Below, one piece after another: positions 1 to 7,872 of a stretch of 64,000 nt of DNA. A model generated the notes under the pieces. That model saw only the letters and a program-made list of their open reading frames with translations, was not told where the DNA came from and searched no databases. Origin of the DNA: Pseudomonadota bacterium (lineage in GTDB: Bacteria; Pseudomonadota; Alphaproteobacteria; Sphingomonadales; Sphingomonadaceae). The stretch's first letter is position 1; every line of letters begins with the position of its first letter. Position numbers and translations under genes: made by a program. Location of the stretch: assembly GCA_020160755.1 (NCBI GenBank), contig JAIUPN010000003.1, forward strand, positions 186,001 through 250,000, read 5' to 3'.

Positions 1-117
1 GAGGATCAGCGGCGAAACCGGGATCACCATCAGCCCGACGAGGATCAGCATCCCTGCGGGCAGCGCCGATACACCGGCGATGCGGCCGATGTTGCCGAGG
101 TTGAAGCCGGCGGTCAT
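1..117 (-). CDS. flhA: Flagellar export gate protein FlhA, N-terminal fragment (runs off the window)
   Basis: Only the first 39 codons are present. They read MTAGFNLGNIGRIAG..., followed by a hydrophobic stretch (GMLILVGLMVIPVSPLIL) that matches the first membrane segment of FlhA, the large ring protein of the flagellar type III export gate in the inner membrane. The ATG at 117 overlaps the stop codon of the lytic transglycosylase gene (ATGA), so the two are translationally coupled and presumably share the sigma54 promoter at 974-988. The family assignment rests on this short N-terminus plus flagellar context; the rest of the gene lies to the left of the window. Confidence 0.8.
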   Translation of the reverse strand, partial: MTAGFNLGNIGRIAGVSALPAGMLILVGLMVIPVSPLIL

Positions 118-941
118 GCCGCGCCTCCCGAAAGCGACGCGAGCCGCCGATAGGCATCGGCGGCAAAGCCCATCGAGAGCTTTTTCGGCATAGGCTGGAT
201 ATCCATCATCTGTAGGGGTGGCCGTCCGCCACCGGTGCCCGCGAGGCCCGCCGAGCTGCTCGCCTGTGCGTGCCAGCCGGTGGGAGCGAAGGGCTTCATA
301 TTTTCGGTCTTGCCGCCGTCTTCGAGCTTCACGCGAAAGCGTTCGCGGATCTCGGCAAGGCTACGCATGCTGCCGTCGGGGGCGTAAAAGACCGAGCGAT
401 TGGCGGCGGCCGCCTCGGGCATCATCGACGCTCCGGGCTGATCGGGGTTCGCCTCGAGCGCCGACAGGAATTTGGCGGCGCCACCGCTTCCGAGGAAGTG
501 TGCCAGATAGAGGTCGACCGGCTCGGCGCTGCGGCCGATCCGGCTTTCGAGATAGTCGCGGTTATCGCCGGTCAGCGCGGCGGCCATGTTCGACGACGCG
601 GCAGGATCGTCGCGCAGGTCGAAAATTTGCTGGCGGAGCGTCGGGTCGGTCACCGTCAGCCGGCCCGACGCGTCGCGGCCGATCGCGTCGGCGGCCCAGG
701 CGAGCCCGTGGTTCGCACCATGACGATCGAGCGTCGCCAGCCAGGTCTGCTTGGTGAACTGGTACAGTCCGCGCGCCGACGATGTCGGCGCCTTGGCGGT
801 CGGGTTATACCCGCTTTCGACGCGCGCGACGTCGACCAGATAGTCGAAATCGATTCCCGACCGCGCCGACGCATTCTGCACCGCATCGATAACGGGTGCG
901 GCGATGCGCGATGGGCCCTGGGGATTGTTGATTGCGTTCAT
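114..941 (-). CDS. Lytic transglycosylase (SLT domain), flagellum-associated
   Basis: This 275-residue protein has an SLT-type lysozyme fold in its N-terminal half. The catalytic glutamate is in VARVESGYNP (about residue 42), followed by SSARGLYQFTKQTW, the usual GLYQF core of family 1 transglycosylases. No signal peptide is visible, so it may be exported by the flagellar system or by another route. Its place is immediately upstream of flhA, behind its own sigma54 promoter. Because the FlgJ of this locus (7869-8186) has no muramidase domain, this enzyme is the best candidate for opening the peptidoglycan for the rod. The fold is clear; the rod role is inferred. Confidence 0.85.
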   Translation of the reverse strand: MNAINNPQGPSRIAAPVIDAVQNASARSGIDFDYLVDVARVESGYNPTAKAPTSSARGLYQFTKQTWLATLDRHGANHGLAWAADAIGRDASGRLTVTDPTLRQQIFDLRDDPAASSNMAAALTGDNRDYLESRIGRSAEPVDLYLAHFLGSGGAAKFLSALEANPDQPGASMMPEAAAANRSVFYAPDGSMRSLAEIRERFRVKLEDGGKTENMKPFAPTGWHAQASSSAGLAGTGGGRPPLQMMDIQPMPKKLSMGFAADAYRRLASLSGGAA

Positions 942-973
942 GGCTGTCGTTCCGCTGGTTCAGCAGAACAAAA

Positions 974-988
974 GCAATCATCGTGCCA
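974..988 (-). promoter_or_regulatory. Sigma54 promoter for the lytic transglycosylase-flhA operon
   Basis: On the minus strand the sequence TGGCACGATGATTGC reads from 988 to 974. It has the invariant GG and GC 12 bases apart and matches the consensus TGGCACG-N4-TTGC at every fixed position. Transcription would begin near 962, about 20 bases before the transglycosylase start at 941. Confidence 0.85.
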
Positions 989-1020
989 TTTCGCCGATGT
1001 GACATGAAATCACATGGTTA

Positions 1021-1326
1021 TCAGTATCTTAAAGCGACCCCGCGATGGTGGGTGCCACGGATTTCATGGCTCTTGTCAATCCTCTGACGCGTCCAGTCCT
1101 TCAGGATGTTGACGCGGACCGCCGCCGCCTCCAGCCGCCCGAGCGTCTGCCCGATCAGCGTCCGCGCGCGAAGCTCGCTGCCCGCCGGGATGCTCGCGCC
1201 GCGAAACAGGATCACCGCGGTGGCCAGTTCCTCGGTCGCGGCGATGATCGCACCGGCATCATGCCCGTCGAGCGCGCCGACCAGCGTGTCGAGCCGCGAT
1301 TGTATCTCGTCCATTTGCGCGAGCAT
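1021..1326 (-). CDS. FlgN-like flagellar protein (putative FlgK/FlgL chaperone)
   Basis: This is a 101-residue, mostly helical protein with no membrane segment. It starts at the ATG at 1326, which overlaps the flgM stop (TGATG). The position directly after flgM is where flgN, the export chaperone of the hook-filament junction proteins FlgK and FlgL, is normally found, and the size and heptad-rich N-terminus (QMDEIQSRLDTLVGALDG) fit. The sequence itself is too divergent for me to claim FlgN from motifs, so the call relies on context. It should be co-expressed with flgM from the sigma28 promoter at 1676-1702. Confidence 0.55.
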   Translation of the reverse strand: MLAQMDEIQSRLDTLVGALDGHDAGAIIAATEELATAVILFRGASIPAGSELRARTLIGQTLGRLEAAAVRVNILKDWTRQRIDKSHEIRGTHHRGVALRY

Positions 1327-1622
1327 CAATCGGCTCCGCCGTGGAAATCGAGCATCGCGCTGGCGACGATCGCGGGGTGCACACCATAGCTGCCGCCGGC
1401 GATCGCGGTGCGGAGCGCGGCGACACGCGCGACGTCGACCGGCGGTGCCTGGTCGGCGAGGCTGCTCGCAAGGCGCGTCAGCCGTGCGGTCGGCAGACTG
1501 TCCTGCGTCGGCTGGAGCTGCGCTGCGGCGCGCATCGGCACTGCCGCCTCGCTGGCGACCCGGCGTAGCGGGCCGGCGCGGCCGATGCCGCCGACTGGTC
1601 CGATCTTGCTGTCACCCGACAT
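1326..1622 (-). CDS. flgM: Anti-sigma28 factor FlgM
   Basis: This 98-residue protein binds and inhibits the flagellar sigma factor FliA until it is exported through the finished hook. The C-terminal signature is visible as VDVARVAALRTAIAGGSYGVHPAIVASAML, the helical segment that clamps sigma28; the N-terminus is the disordered export region. I chose the ATG at 1622 because GGAGG lies 5 bases upstream. An ATG at 1634 is also in frame but is itself part of that ribosome binding site. The gene is coupled to the FlgN-like gene and is driven by a sigma28-type promoter, giving the familiar feedback loop. Confidence 0.85.
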   Translation of the reverse strand: MSGDSKIGPVGGIGRAGPLRRVASEAAVPMRAAAQLQPTQDSLPTARLTRLASSLADQAPPVDVARVAALRTAIAGGSYGVHPAIVASAMLDFHGGAD

Positions 1623-1675
1623 AATGGCCTCCATCCGATGCCGTCAGAAAAGTGACGACGCGGTTCACGAAGGCT

Positions 1676-1702
1676 TTAACGGACGGTGTACGCGGCGATT
1701 AA
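1676..1702 (-). promoter_or_regulatory. Sigma28 (FliA)-type promoter for flgM
   Basis: On the minus strand, TTAATCGC (1702-1695) is followed after 11 bases by TCCGTTAA (1683-1676). This is the same layout as three other sites in the window (motA, fliD, fliC) and close to the enteric TAAAGTTT-N11-GCCGATAA. The predicted start is near 1669, about 47 bases before the flgM ATG. Confidence 0.65.
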
Positions 1703-1714
1703 GGCAACCGGTCG

Positions 1715-1767
1715 CAAAAAGACAAAAGAAAGGCCCGGTGGCGTCGGAATGCCGACAGCCCCGGGCC
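1715..1767 (-). terminator. Rho-independent terminator after flgA
   Basis: Downstream of flgA on the minus strand a GGCCCGG...CCGGGCC outer stem (1732-1767) encloses an inner TGTCGG-CATT-CCGACG stem. It is followed by a T-rich run, seen on the plus strand as aaaaagacaaaagaaa (1716-1731). It separates flgA transcription from the flgM promoter just beyond it. Confidence 0.75.
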
Positions 1768-1791
1768 GACGGGCGGGAAGCGAACGCGGAA

Positions 1792-2310
1792 TCAGTTGTC
1801 GAGGCGCGCGCGTCCGGGACCGGTGACGGTGGCGCTGAGCGAGGATTTGGCGTCGTTTCCGCGCAAGGCAATGGTCTCGCCGACGCGGCCGTCCTGCGTC
1901 GCGATTGCGGCATAGCTGATCGAATAGCTCGGCGTGTCGATGGTCACGCGGACATTGTCGCCGCGGCGGATGACGGGGGTGCCAGACGACGCGCGTGCAA
2001 AGCCTGCCGCCGCGGGCGCGGCGTCGACAGGGCCGGTCATCGGCACGCGCAGGCGCCAGCCGAGCGGCGCGCAGCGTACCGCGAGCGTCTGGGCATCGAT
2101 CGCGGTGACCGACGCCTGTTCGGGGCAGCGCGCCAGCTTGATCCGGCGATCGATCGGGGTCGCGCTCTGACCCATTGCGGACGCCACCATGTTGGTCAGT
2201 GCGTCGATGGCCTGCCAGTCCTCATTGGCCTGCTGCGCGTGTCCCGCGACCGGGGCGGCGACAAGGCACGCCGCAAGGCAGGCGTAGCGGGCGGGGAGTT
2301 TGCGGGACAC
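1792..2310 (-). CDS. flgA: Flagellar basal body P-ring assembly chaperone FlgA
   Basis: This 172-residue periplasmic chaperone for FlgI has a signal peptide (CLAACLVAAPVAGHA) and a C-terminal SAF-type region (GTPVIRRGDNVRVTIDTPSYSI, then VGETIALRG). I chose the GTG at 2310 because AAGGAG lies 7 bases upstream and the next residues form the signal peptide; a longer reading from 2397 would bury the signal and overlap the promoter. The gene is alone, transcribed away from flgB, with its own sigma54 promoter and terminator. Confidence 0.85.
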   Translation of the reverse strand: MSRKLPARYACLAACLVAAPVAGHAQQANEDWQAIDALTNMVASAMGQSATPIDRRIKLARCPEQASVTAIDAQTLAVRCAPLGWRLRVPMTGPVDAAPAAAGFARASSGTPVIRRGDNVRVTIDTPSYSISYAAIATQDGRVGETIALRGNDAKSSLSATVTGPGRARLDN

Positions 2311-2350
2311 GGTCGATCTCCTTCGGGTCCAATGGCTCGCCCGACAATGT

Positions 2351-2365
2351 GCAGGAAGCGTGCCA
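2351..2365 (-). promoter_or_regulatory. Sigma54 promoter for flgA
   Basis: The minus strand reads TGGCACGCTTCCTGC from 2365 to 2351. The -24 box is perfect and the -12 is CTGC instead of TTGC; GG and GC are 12 bases apart. The predicted start near 2340 gives a leader of about 30 bases to the GTG at 2310. Confidence 0.75.
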
Positions 2366-2486
2366 GTCGCGCTTTCGTGCGCGGTTGCGCGCGGCACGGC
2401 GCGCCGCCGTCGGATTTTTGACGGGCGCGATTTCGCTGCCTCGATATTGTGATTTAAACTTCTGAATATAAATGAAAAATCACGTT

Positions 2487-2502
2487 TGGCACGGCGATTG
2501 CA
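2487..2502 (+). promoter_or_regulatory. Sigma54 promoter for the flgBCDEFGHIJKL operon
   Basis: TTGGCACGGCGATTGCA matches the sigma54 consensus at all fixed positions (GG at 2488-2489, GC at 2500-2501). Transcription should begin near 2513, about 80 bases before flgB. It is divergent from the flgA promoter 120 bases away, so one enhancer-bound activator could serve both. Confidence 0.87.
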
Positions 2503-2595
2503 TCATGCCTTGGTGATTTTCCGCGCGTCCGGGCCCAACCCGGTCCGGACCCGGTGAAAGCCCCGTCGCCGGGAGGCGACAAGCGAAGGACGTTG

Positions 2596-2949
2596 ATGAT
2601 GGCATCCGAGAAACTCTTTGGCCTGCACGCGACGGCGCTCCAGCTGCGCAGCCAGCGCATGATGATGCTCGCGTCGAACATCGCGAACGCCGCAACGCCG
2701 GGCTACAAGGCGCGCGACCTCGACTTCGCCAAGGCGCTCGACCTCGCGCGGCAGGGCGGCTCGACCGCCAATGCCGTGGAGGGGGCGGTCGCCTATCGCG
2801 TTCCGGTCCAGGCGTCGCTCGACGGCAATACCGTCGAAATGGCGACCGAGCAGACGGCCTATGCCGAAAATGCCCTCGCCTATCGCTCGAGCCTGTCGTT
2901 CCTCTCCGGCCGCATCAACACGTTGACGCGCGCGATCAAGGGCGAATGA
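2596..2949 (+). CDS. flgB: Flagellar proximal rod protein FlgB
   Basis: This 117-residue rod protein carries the N-terminal rod signature LRSQRMMMLASNIANAATPGYKARDLDF, shared by all axial proteins of the basal body. A GAAGGA motif precedes a pair of ATGs (2596 and 2599); either may be used. It is the first gene of the rod-hook operon and its stop overlaps flgC. It assembles in the periplasm on the MS ring together with FlgC, FlgF and FliE. Confidence 0.92.
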   Translation: MMASEKLFGLHATALQLRSQRMMMLASNIANAATPGYKARDLDFAKALDLARQGGSTANAVEGAVAYRVPVQASLDGNTVEMATEQTAYAENALAYRSSLSFLSGRINTLTRAIKGE

Positions 2950-3356
2950 CGATGAACGGCAATTTCTCCGTCTTCGACATCAGCGGCCGCGCGATGTCGG
3001 CGCAGCTCGTCCGGCTGAACACCACCGCATCGAACCTCGCCAATGCGGGAACGGTCGCGGGCAGCGAGGCGGGCGCGTTTCGATCGCTGAAGCCGGTGTT
3101 TCGCACCGTGATGGACGGGCAGGGCCGCGCGACGGTCCAGATCGATCAGGTCACGACCTCGAAAATGGCGCCGTCGAAGCGCCACGATCCGTCGAACCCG
3201 CTCGCCGACAAGGACGGCAATGTCTGGGAAGCCGCAGTCGATAGCGCCGCCGAGCTGGTCGAGATGGTCGAGACCGCCCGCCAGTACCAGAGCAATGTCC
3301 AGGTCCTCGAAACCGCGAAGAGCCTGATCAACGAAACCCTCAGGATGGGACAGTAA
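2946..3356 (+). CDS. flgC: Flagellar proximal rod protein FlgC
   Basis: This 136-residue protein has the N-terminal rod motif (QLVRLNTTASNLANAGT) and the C-terminal FlgC segment ELVEMVETARQYQSNVQVLETAKSLINETLRMGQ. The ATG at 2946 overlaps the flgB stop; a second ATG at 2952 is possible. It is part of the proximal rod. Confidence 0.92.
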   Translation: MTMNGNFSVFDISGRAMSAQLVRLNTTASNLANAGTVAGSEAGAFRSLKPVFRTVMDGQGRATVQIDQVTTSKMAPSKRHDPSNPLADKDGNVWEAAVDSAAELVEMVETARQYQSNVQVLETAKSLINETLRMGQ

Positions 3357-3357
3357 G

Positions 3358-3660
3358 ATGAGCGTCAACAGCATCAATAATAACAGCAACCCCGTGCTTC
3401 AGCCCAAGGGCGGCCAGCAGTTGGGGCAAAGCGATTTCCTGCGCCTGATGACCGCGCAGCTGTCGCATCAGGATCCGTTCAACCCCATCGATAACCAGCA
3501 GATGGTTGCGCAGATGGCGCAATTTTCGAGCCTCGCCGGGGTCAATGATACCAACACCGCGCTGGCGAAGATTTCGGAGCAGCTCACGGCGCAGACCCAG
3601 CTGCTCAAGGACATCAAGGCCGCCACCCCGGCGCCCGCGCCGACGCCGCCCACCGCTTAA
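3358..3660 (+). CDS. flgD: Hook cap / hook assembly protein FlgD (short form)
   Basis: This 100-residue protein contains the conserved N-terminal FlgD region (GQSDFLRLMTAQLSHQDPFNPIDNQQMVAQMAQFSSL). It then ends in a helix and a proline-rich tail (TPAPAPTPPTA). Typical FlgD proteins are about 220 residues, with Tudor-like and Fn3-like domains after this region; those are absent here. The stop is real and the next gene starts 27 bases later, so it is not a sequencing break. The matching shortness of the hook protein FlgE suggests a minimal hook system. Confidence 0.88.
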   Translation: MSVNSINNNSNPVLQPKGGQQLGQSDFLRLMTAQLSHQDPFNPIDNQQMVAQMAQFSSLAGVNDTNTALAKISEQLTAQTQLLKDIKAATPAPAPTPPTA

Positions 3661-3687
3661 GCCCCATCTTTCAGGAAGGATCAGTCC

Positions 3688-4515
3688 ATGTCATTCTATA
3701 CTTCGCTTTCGGGCCTCAAGGGCGCCCAGACCGACATGTCGGTCATCTCGAACAACATCGCGAACGCCGGCTCGGTCGGCTTCAAGCGCAGCAAGGCGCA
3801 GTTCGGCGACATCTTCGCTTCGTCGCCGACGCAGTCGACGAAGATGATCGCGGGGCAGGGCACGCGCCTCAACGGCATCACCCAGCAGTTTACGCAAGGA
3901 TCGTACGAGGCGAGTGAAAAGACGCTCGACCTTGCGATCGTCGGCGAGGGCATGTTCATCGTGAAGGGCGATCCGCCGCGCGAAGCCATCACCTATACGC
4001 GCAACGGCTCGTTCGAGCCGACCCCCGATCGCTATATCATCGATTCGACGGGCGCGAAGCTCCAGCTTCTTCCGATCGACGCGAACGGCAATGTCACGAA
4101 CAACACGCTGGCCGGCGCGTTCGACATGCGGCTCCCCGCGGGTGCGCCGAGCGATCCGACGTCGGCGCTGGTCAACGTCTCGATCGGCCTCGACGGCCTC
4201 GTGACCGCGACCTTTGCGAACGGCGAAGACCAGAAGCTCGGGAAAGTTGCGATGGCCACCTTCCCGACGATGTCGGGCCTGCGCCCGACCGGCGACGCGC
4301 ACTGGCAGTCGACGGGCGAAAGCGGCCCGCCGACGATCGATGCCGCGACCAACGGGCCGATGGGCGCGGTCCGCGCCGGCGCGCTCGAACGCTCGAACGT
4401 CGATATCACCGAGGAACTGGTGATGCTGATGGCCGCACAGCGCAATTTCCAGGCGAATGCCAAGGCGATCGAGGGCGCGTCCTCGCTGACCCAGACCATT
4501 ATCGGCATGCGCTGA
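3688..4515 (+). CDS. flgE: Flagellar hook protein FlgE (short form)
   Basis: This 275-residue axial protein has the N-terminal rod/hook motif (SVISNNIANAGSVGFKRSKAQFGDIF) and the C-terminal one (RSNVDITEELVMLMAAQRNFQANAKAIEGASSLTQTI). Its place between flgD and flgF identifies it as the hook subunit. Most FlgE proteins are about 400 residues; the missing part corresponds to the surface-exposed middle domains. AGGAAGGA precedes the ATG. By length alone it could pass for an FlgF/FlgG-type rod protein, but FlgF and FlgG follow separately. Confidence 0.85.
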   Translation: MSFYTSLSGLKGAQTDMSVISNNIANAGSVGFKRSKAQFGDIFASSPTQSTKMIAGQGTRLNGITQQFTQGSYEASEKTLDLAIVGEGMFIVKGDPPREAITYTRNGSFEPTPDRYIIDSTGAKLQLLPIDANGNVTNNTLAGAFDMRLPAGAPSDPTSALVNVSIGLDGLVTATFANGEDQKLGKVAMATFPTMSGLRPTGDAHWQSTGESGPPTIDAATNGPMGAVRAGALERSNVDITEELVMLMAAQRNFQANAKAIEGASSLTQTIIGMR

Positions 4516-4550
4516 CGCCGCGCTGACCGCCGCCTGCCGGGAGAATATCG

Positions 4551-5294
4551 ATGGACCGCCTCATCTACACCAGCCTCACCGCGATGCGGGGCAGCATGGC
4601 CCGGCAGACGGCGATCGCCAACAATCTGGCGAATGCGCAGACGCCGGGCTTCCGCGCCGACATGGCCGAGGCACAGTCCTTGTGGCTGAACGGCGGCGGG
4701 CTCGACGCGCGGGCTATGGCTTCGGAAGAAGTGCTCGGCGCCGACATGCGCGCCGGGACTGTCACGTCGACGGGGCGCGACCTCGATATCGCGATGCAGG
4801 GCGATGCGCTGCTCGTGGTGCAGGCGAAGGACGGCGAAGAAGCCTATACGCGGCGCGGCGACCTGCAGATCTCGCCGAGCGGACTTCTGACCACCGGCGA
4901 CGGCAGCCCCGTACAGGGCACGCAGGGTCCGGTGACGATCCCGCCCGCCGACGCGGTGACCATCGACAACGAAGGCCGCGTGTGGGTCGTGCCGCAGGGC
5001 GGCGATCCCGAAAATCCGCAGGAGGTCGACCGGCTGCGGCTCGCGACCCCGACGGGTTCGGACATCGCCAAGGGCCTCGACGGCCTGTTCCGCGTGAAGG
5101 GCGGCGGCATCCTGCCCGACGACCCCGAGGCGCGGCTTCTCACCCGTTCGATCGAAGGATCGAACGTCGCGGCGACCACCGCGCTCGTCGAGATGATCGA
5201 GGCGAGCCGGAGCTGGGACACACAACTCAAGCTCGTCAGCGACGCGCGCGACATGGACAGCGCGACCGCCGGTCTGATGCAGCTCCCCCGTTAA
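4551..5294 (+). CDS. flgF: Flagellar proximal rod protein FlgF
   Basis: This 247-residue rod protein begins MDRLIYTSLTAMRGSMARQTAIANNLANAQTPGFRADM and ends with the axial C-terminal motif SNVAATTALVEMIEASRSWDTQLKLVSDARDMD. GGGAG lies shortly upstream of the ATG. It lies between the hook gene and flgG, the standard position. It forms the proximal rod just below FlgG. Confidence 0.92.
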   Translation: MDRLIYTSLTAMRGSMARQTAIANNLANAQTPGFRADMAEAQSLWLNGGGLDARAMASEEVLGADMRAGTVTSTGRDLDIAMQGDALLVVQAKDGEEAYTRRGDLQISPSGLLTTGDGSPVQGTQGPVTIPPADAVTIDNEGRVWVVPQGGDPENPQEVDRLRLATPTGSDIAKGLDGLFRVKGGGILPDDPEARLLTRSIEGSNVAATTALVEMIEASRSWDTQLKLVSDARDMDSATAGLMQLPR

Positions 5295-5306
5295 GGAGAA
5301 TATGAA

Positions 5307-6092
5307 ATGAGCTTCGGTGCCTTGCACGTCGCACGAACCGGTCTGGACGCCCAGGGCTTCCGGATGCAGGTGATCGCCAACAACCTCGCCAATGTGAACA
5401 CCACGGGCTTCAAGCGCGACCGCGCGAGCTTCGAGACATTGAGCTATCAATTGATGACCGCGCCGGGTGCGCCGTCATCGGCCGAAAACCGCTATGCGAC
5501 CGGTCTCAATCTTGGCACCGGCGTCGCGCTCAACGGCACCGCGCGTATCGATACGCAGGGCACCTTCGCAACGACGGGCAACGGGCTCGACGTCGCGATC
5601 GACGGCGCCGGCTATTTCCAGGTCGAGATGCCCGACGGGCGCACCGGCTATACCCGCGCGGGCAATTTCGGCCGCGCGCCCGACGGGACGATCGTTACTT
5701 CGGACGGCAAGCCGGTGACCCCGGCGATCCAGATCCCCGAAGATGCGACCAATGTGTCGATCGGCGCCGATGGCACCGTTTCGGCGACCGGCGCCGACGG
5801 CACGATGACCGAACTCGGCCGGATCGAGATCGCGCGCTTCGCCAACCCTGCGGGATTGCAGGCGATCGGCGGCAATCTGCTCGTCGAGACGCAGGCCTCG
5901 GGCGCCCCGCAAGTCGGCGGCGCGGGCGAGGAAGGCCGCGGGACGCTGCGCGGCGGGATGCTCGAGGGATCGAACGTCAACGTCGTCGAGGAACTCGTCG
6001 ACATGATCGAGACCCAGCGCGCCTATGAGGTCAATTCGAAGATGATCTCGGCCACCGACGAGATGATGAAAAATGCGTCGCAGACTCTCTAA
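5307..6092 (+). CDS. flgG: Flagellar distal rod protein FlgG
   Basis: This 261-residue distal rod subunit matches the family length. The start ALHVARTGLDAQGFRMQVIANNLANVNTTGFKRDRASFE and the end GSNVNVVEELVDMIETQRAYEVNSKMISATDEMM are near-textbook FlgG. AAGGAG precedes the ATG. Its last 20 bases overlap flgH. Confidence 0.95.
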   Translation: MSFGALHVARTGLDAQGFRMQVIANNLANVNTTGFKRDRASFETLSYQLMTAPGAPSSAENRYATGLNLGTGVALNGTARIDTQGTFATTGNGLDVAIDGAGYFQVEMPDGRTGYTRAGNFGRAPDGTIVTSDGKPVTPAIQIPEDATNVSIGADGTVSATGADGTMTELGRIEIARFANPAGLQAIGGNLLVETQASGAPQVGGAGEEGRGTLRGGMLEGSNVNVVEELVDMIETQRAYEVNSKMISATDEMMKNASQTL

Positions 6093-6747
6093 GCTGGCGA
6101 TGCCCGGTCTGGCGATACTGGCCCTCGTGCTCGCGCCCGTTGCGGCGCACGCGAAGGACAAGCTGCCGCCCGACGCCTTTTCGGTCACGATGCCGATGCC
6201 GCCGGCGCCCCCGCCGGCCAACGGCTCGATCTTCCAGGGCGGCTATGTGCCGCTCACTTCGGGCGGGCGCGCGGGCGCGGTCGGCGACATCGTCACGATC
6301 CAGCTCGTCGAGCGCACCGCGGCGACCAAAAGCAATGCCGCGGGCACGCAGCGTGATGGCAATATCGGCCTGACGCCCCCCGCCACCGGCCCGCTGTCGC
6401 TGTTCAACCCCAGCGATATCGCGATGGGCGGCGGTCAGCAGTTCAAGGGCAAGGGCGACGCGTCGCAGTCGAACGCGCTGTCGGGCGAGGTCAGCGTGAC
6501 GATCGCCGCCGTCTATCCCAACGGGACGATGCTGGTGCGCGGCGAAAAGCTGCTCACCCTCAATCGCGGCGACGAGCGGGTCCAGATTTCGGGTATCATC
6601 CGCGCGATCGACATCAGCCCCGACAATCGCGTCCTGTCGACGCGCGTTGCCGATGCGAACATCCGTTACGTCGGCAAGGGCGAGATTGCGCGCGCCAGCC
6701 AGCAGGGTTGGCTCCAGCGCTTCTTCTCGCTCATCAGCCCCTTCTAA
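6073..6747 (+). CDS. flgH: Flagellar L-ring protein FlgH, without lipobox cysteine
   Basis: This 224-residue outer membrane ring protein has the FlgH core (RAGAVGDIVTIQLVERTAATKSNA ... LSGEVSVTIAAVYPNGTMLVRGEKLLTLNRGDERVQISGIIR). The signal peptide ends ...LAPVAAHAKDKLPP, and there is no cysteine anywhere in the protein. FlgH is normally a lipoprotein anchored through a +1 cysteine, so this one should be cleaved by signal peptidase I and stay non-lipidated. The ATG at 6073 lies inside the end of flgG. Confidence 0.92.
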   Translation: MRRRLSKLAMPGLAILALVLAPVAAHAKDKLPPDAFSVTMPMPPAPPPANGSIFQGGYVPLTSGGRAGAVGDIVTIQLVERTAATKSNAAGTQRDGNIGLTPPATGPLSLFNPSDIAMGGGQQFKGKGDASQSNALSGEVSVTIAAVYPNGTMLVRGEKLLTLNRGDERVQISGIIRAIDISPDNRVLSTRVADANIRYVGKGEIARASQQGWLQRFFSLISPF

Positions 6748-6762
6748 AACGAGGAATGTAAA

Positions 6763-7872
6763 GTGACCCAGCGTCCGACCCTGTTCGCCCTTTTCGCGCT
6801 CCTGCTCGCCAGCTTTGCCTTTGCGGCGCCGGCGCAGGCCGAGCGCATCAAGGATATGGGCCAGTTCCAGGGCCTGCGCGCCAACCAGCTCACCGGCTAC
6901 GGCATCGTCGTCGGGCTCGCGGGTACCGGCGACGACAGCCTCGACTATTCGACGCTGGGTATGAAGGGCGCGATCTCGCGCTTCGGCCTGACCCTGCCGC
7001 CGGGAGTGAACCCGGCGCTGAAGAACGCCGCGGCGGTGATGGTCACCGCCGAACTGCCGCCTTTCGCGAAACCCGGCCAGCGCCTCGACGTGACCGTCTC
7101 GGCGATCGGCAAGGCAAAGAGCCTGCGCGGCGGCACGCTTGTGCTTGCGCCGCTTTACGGTGCTGACGGGCAGATTTATGCGATGGTGCAGGGTAATCTC
7201 GTCATCGGCGGGCTCGGCATCGACGCCGCCGACGGGTCGAAGCTGACGGTCAACGTGCCGTCGAGCGGGCGTATCGCGGGCGGCGCGACGGTCGAGCGCG
7301 CGGTCGATACGGGCTTTGCGACGGCAAGCTATCTGACCTTCAACCTCCACCAGTTCGATGCGACCAACGCCAAGCGCGTCACCGACGCGATCAACGCGGC
7401 GCTTCCGGGATCGGCGTCGATGCTCGACGGTGCGAGCATCGCGATCCGCACCGGCGGCAACGGCGACGAACGGATGCGGCTGATGTCGCAGATCGAGAAT
7501 CTCGGCGTCGAGCGTGCCGAACCGCCGGCGAAGGTGATCGTCAACGCCCGCACCGGCACCGTGGTGATCAACGGCGCGGTCCGTGTCGGCACCGCCGCGG
7601 TCAGCCATGGCAAGCTGACGGTTTCGATCAAGGAATCGCCGATGGTCGTCCAGCCCGCGCCGTTCAGCCGCGGCCAGACCGCGATCGAACCGTCGAGCGA
7701 AATCGAAGTTGCCGAGGATTATCGCCCGGCCTTCCTGCTCAAACCCAATGCCTCGCTCTCCGCGCTGGTCGATTCGATCAACCGGCTGGGCGTTCCCCCC
7801 GGCGACCTCGTCGCCATTCTCGAGGCGCTGAGCCAGGCCGGCGCGCTCACTGCGGAACTGGTGATCATATGA
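6763..7872 (+). CDS. flgI: Flagellar P-ring protein FlgI
   Basis: This 369-residue periplasmic ring protein has a signal peptide (LFALLLASFAFAAPAQA) followed by ERIKDMGQFQGLRANQLTGYGIVVGLAGTGDD, the FlgI hallmark. The C-terminus reads VDSINRLGVPPGDLVAILEALSQAGALTAELVII. The start is GTG, with GAGGAA upstream. Its last bases overlap flgJ. It needs the FlgA chaperone encoded at 1792-2310. Confidence 0.95.
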   Translation: MTQRPTLFALFALLLASFAFAAPAQAERIKDMGQFQGLRANQLTGYGIVVGLAGTGDDSLDYSTLGMKGAISRFGLTLPPGVNPALKNAAAVMVTAELPPFAKPGQRLDVTVSAIGKAKSLRGGTLVLAPLYGADGQIYAMVQGNLVIGGLGIDAADGSKLTVNVPSSGRIAGGATVERAVDTGFATASYLTFNLHQFDATNAKRVTDAINAALPGSASMLDGASIAIRTGGNGDERMRLMSQIENLGVERAEPPAKVIVNARTGTVVINGAVRVGTAAVSHGKLTVSIKESPMVVQPAPFSRGQTAIEPSSEIEVAEDYRPAFLLKPNASLSALVDSINRLGVPPGDLVAILEALSQAGALTAELVII

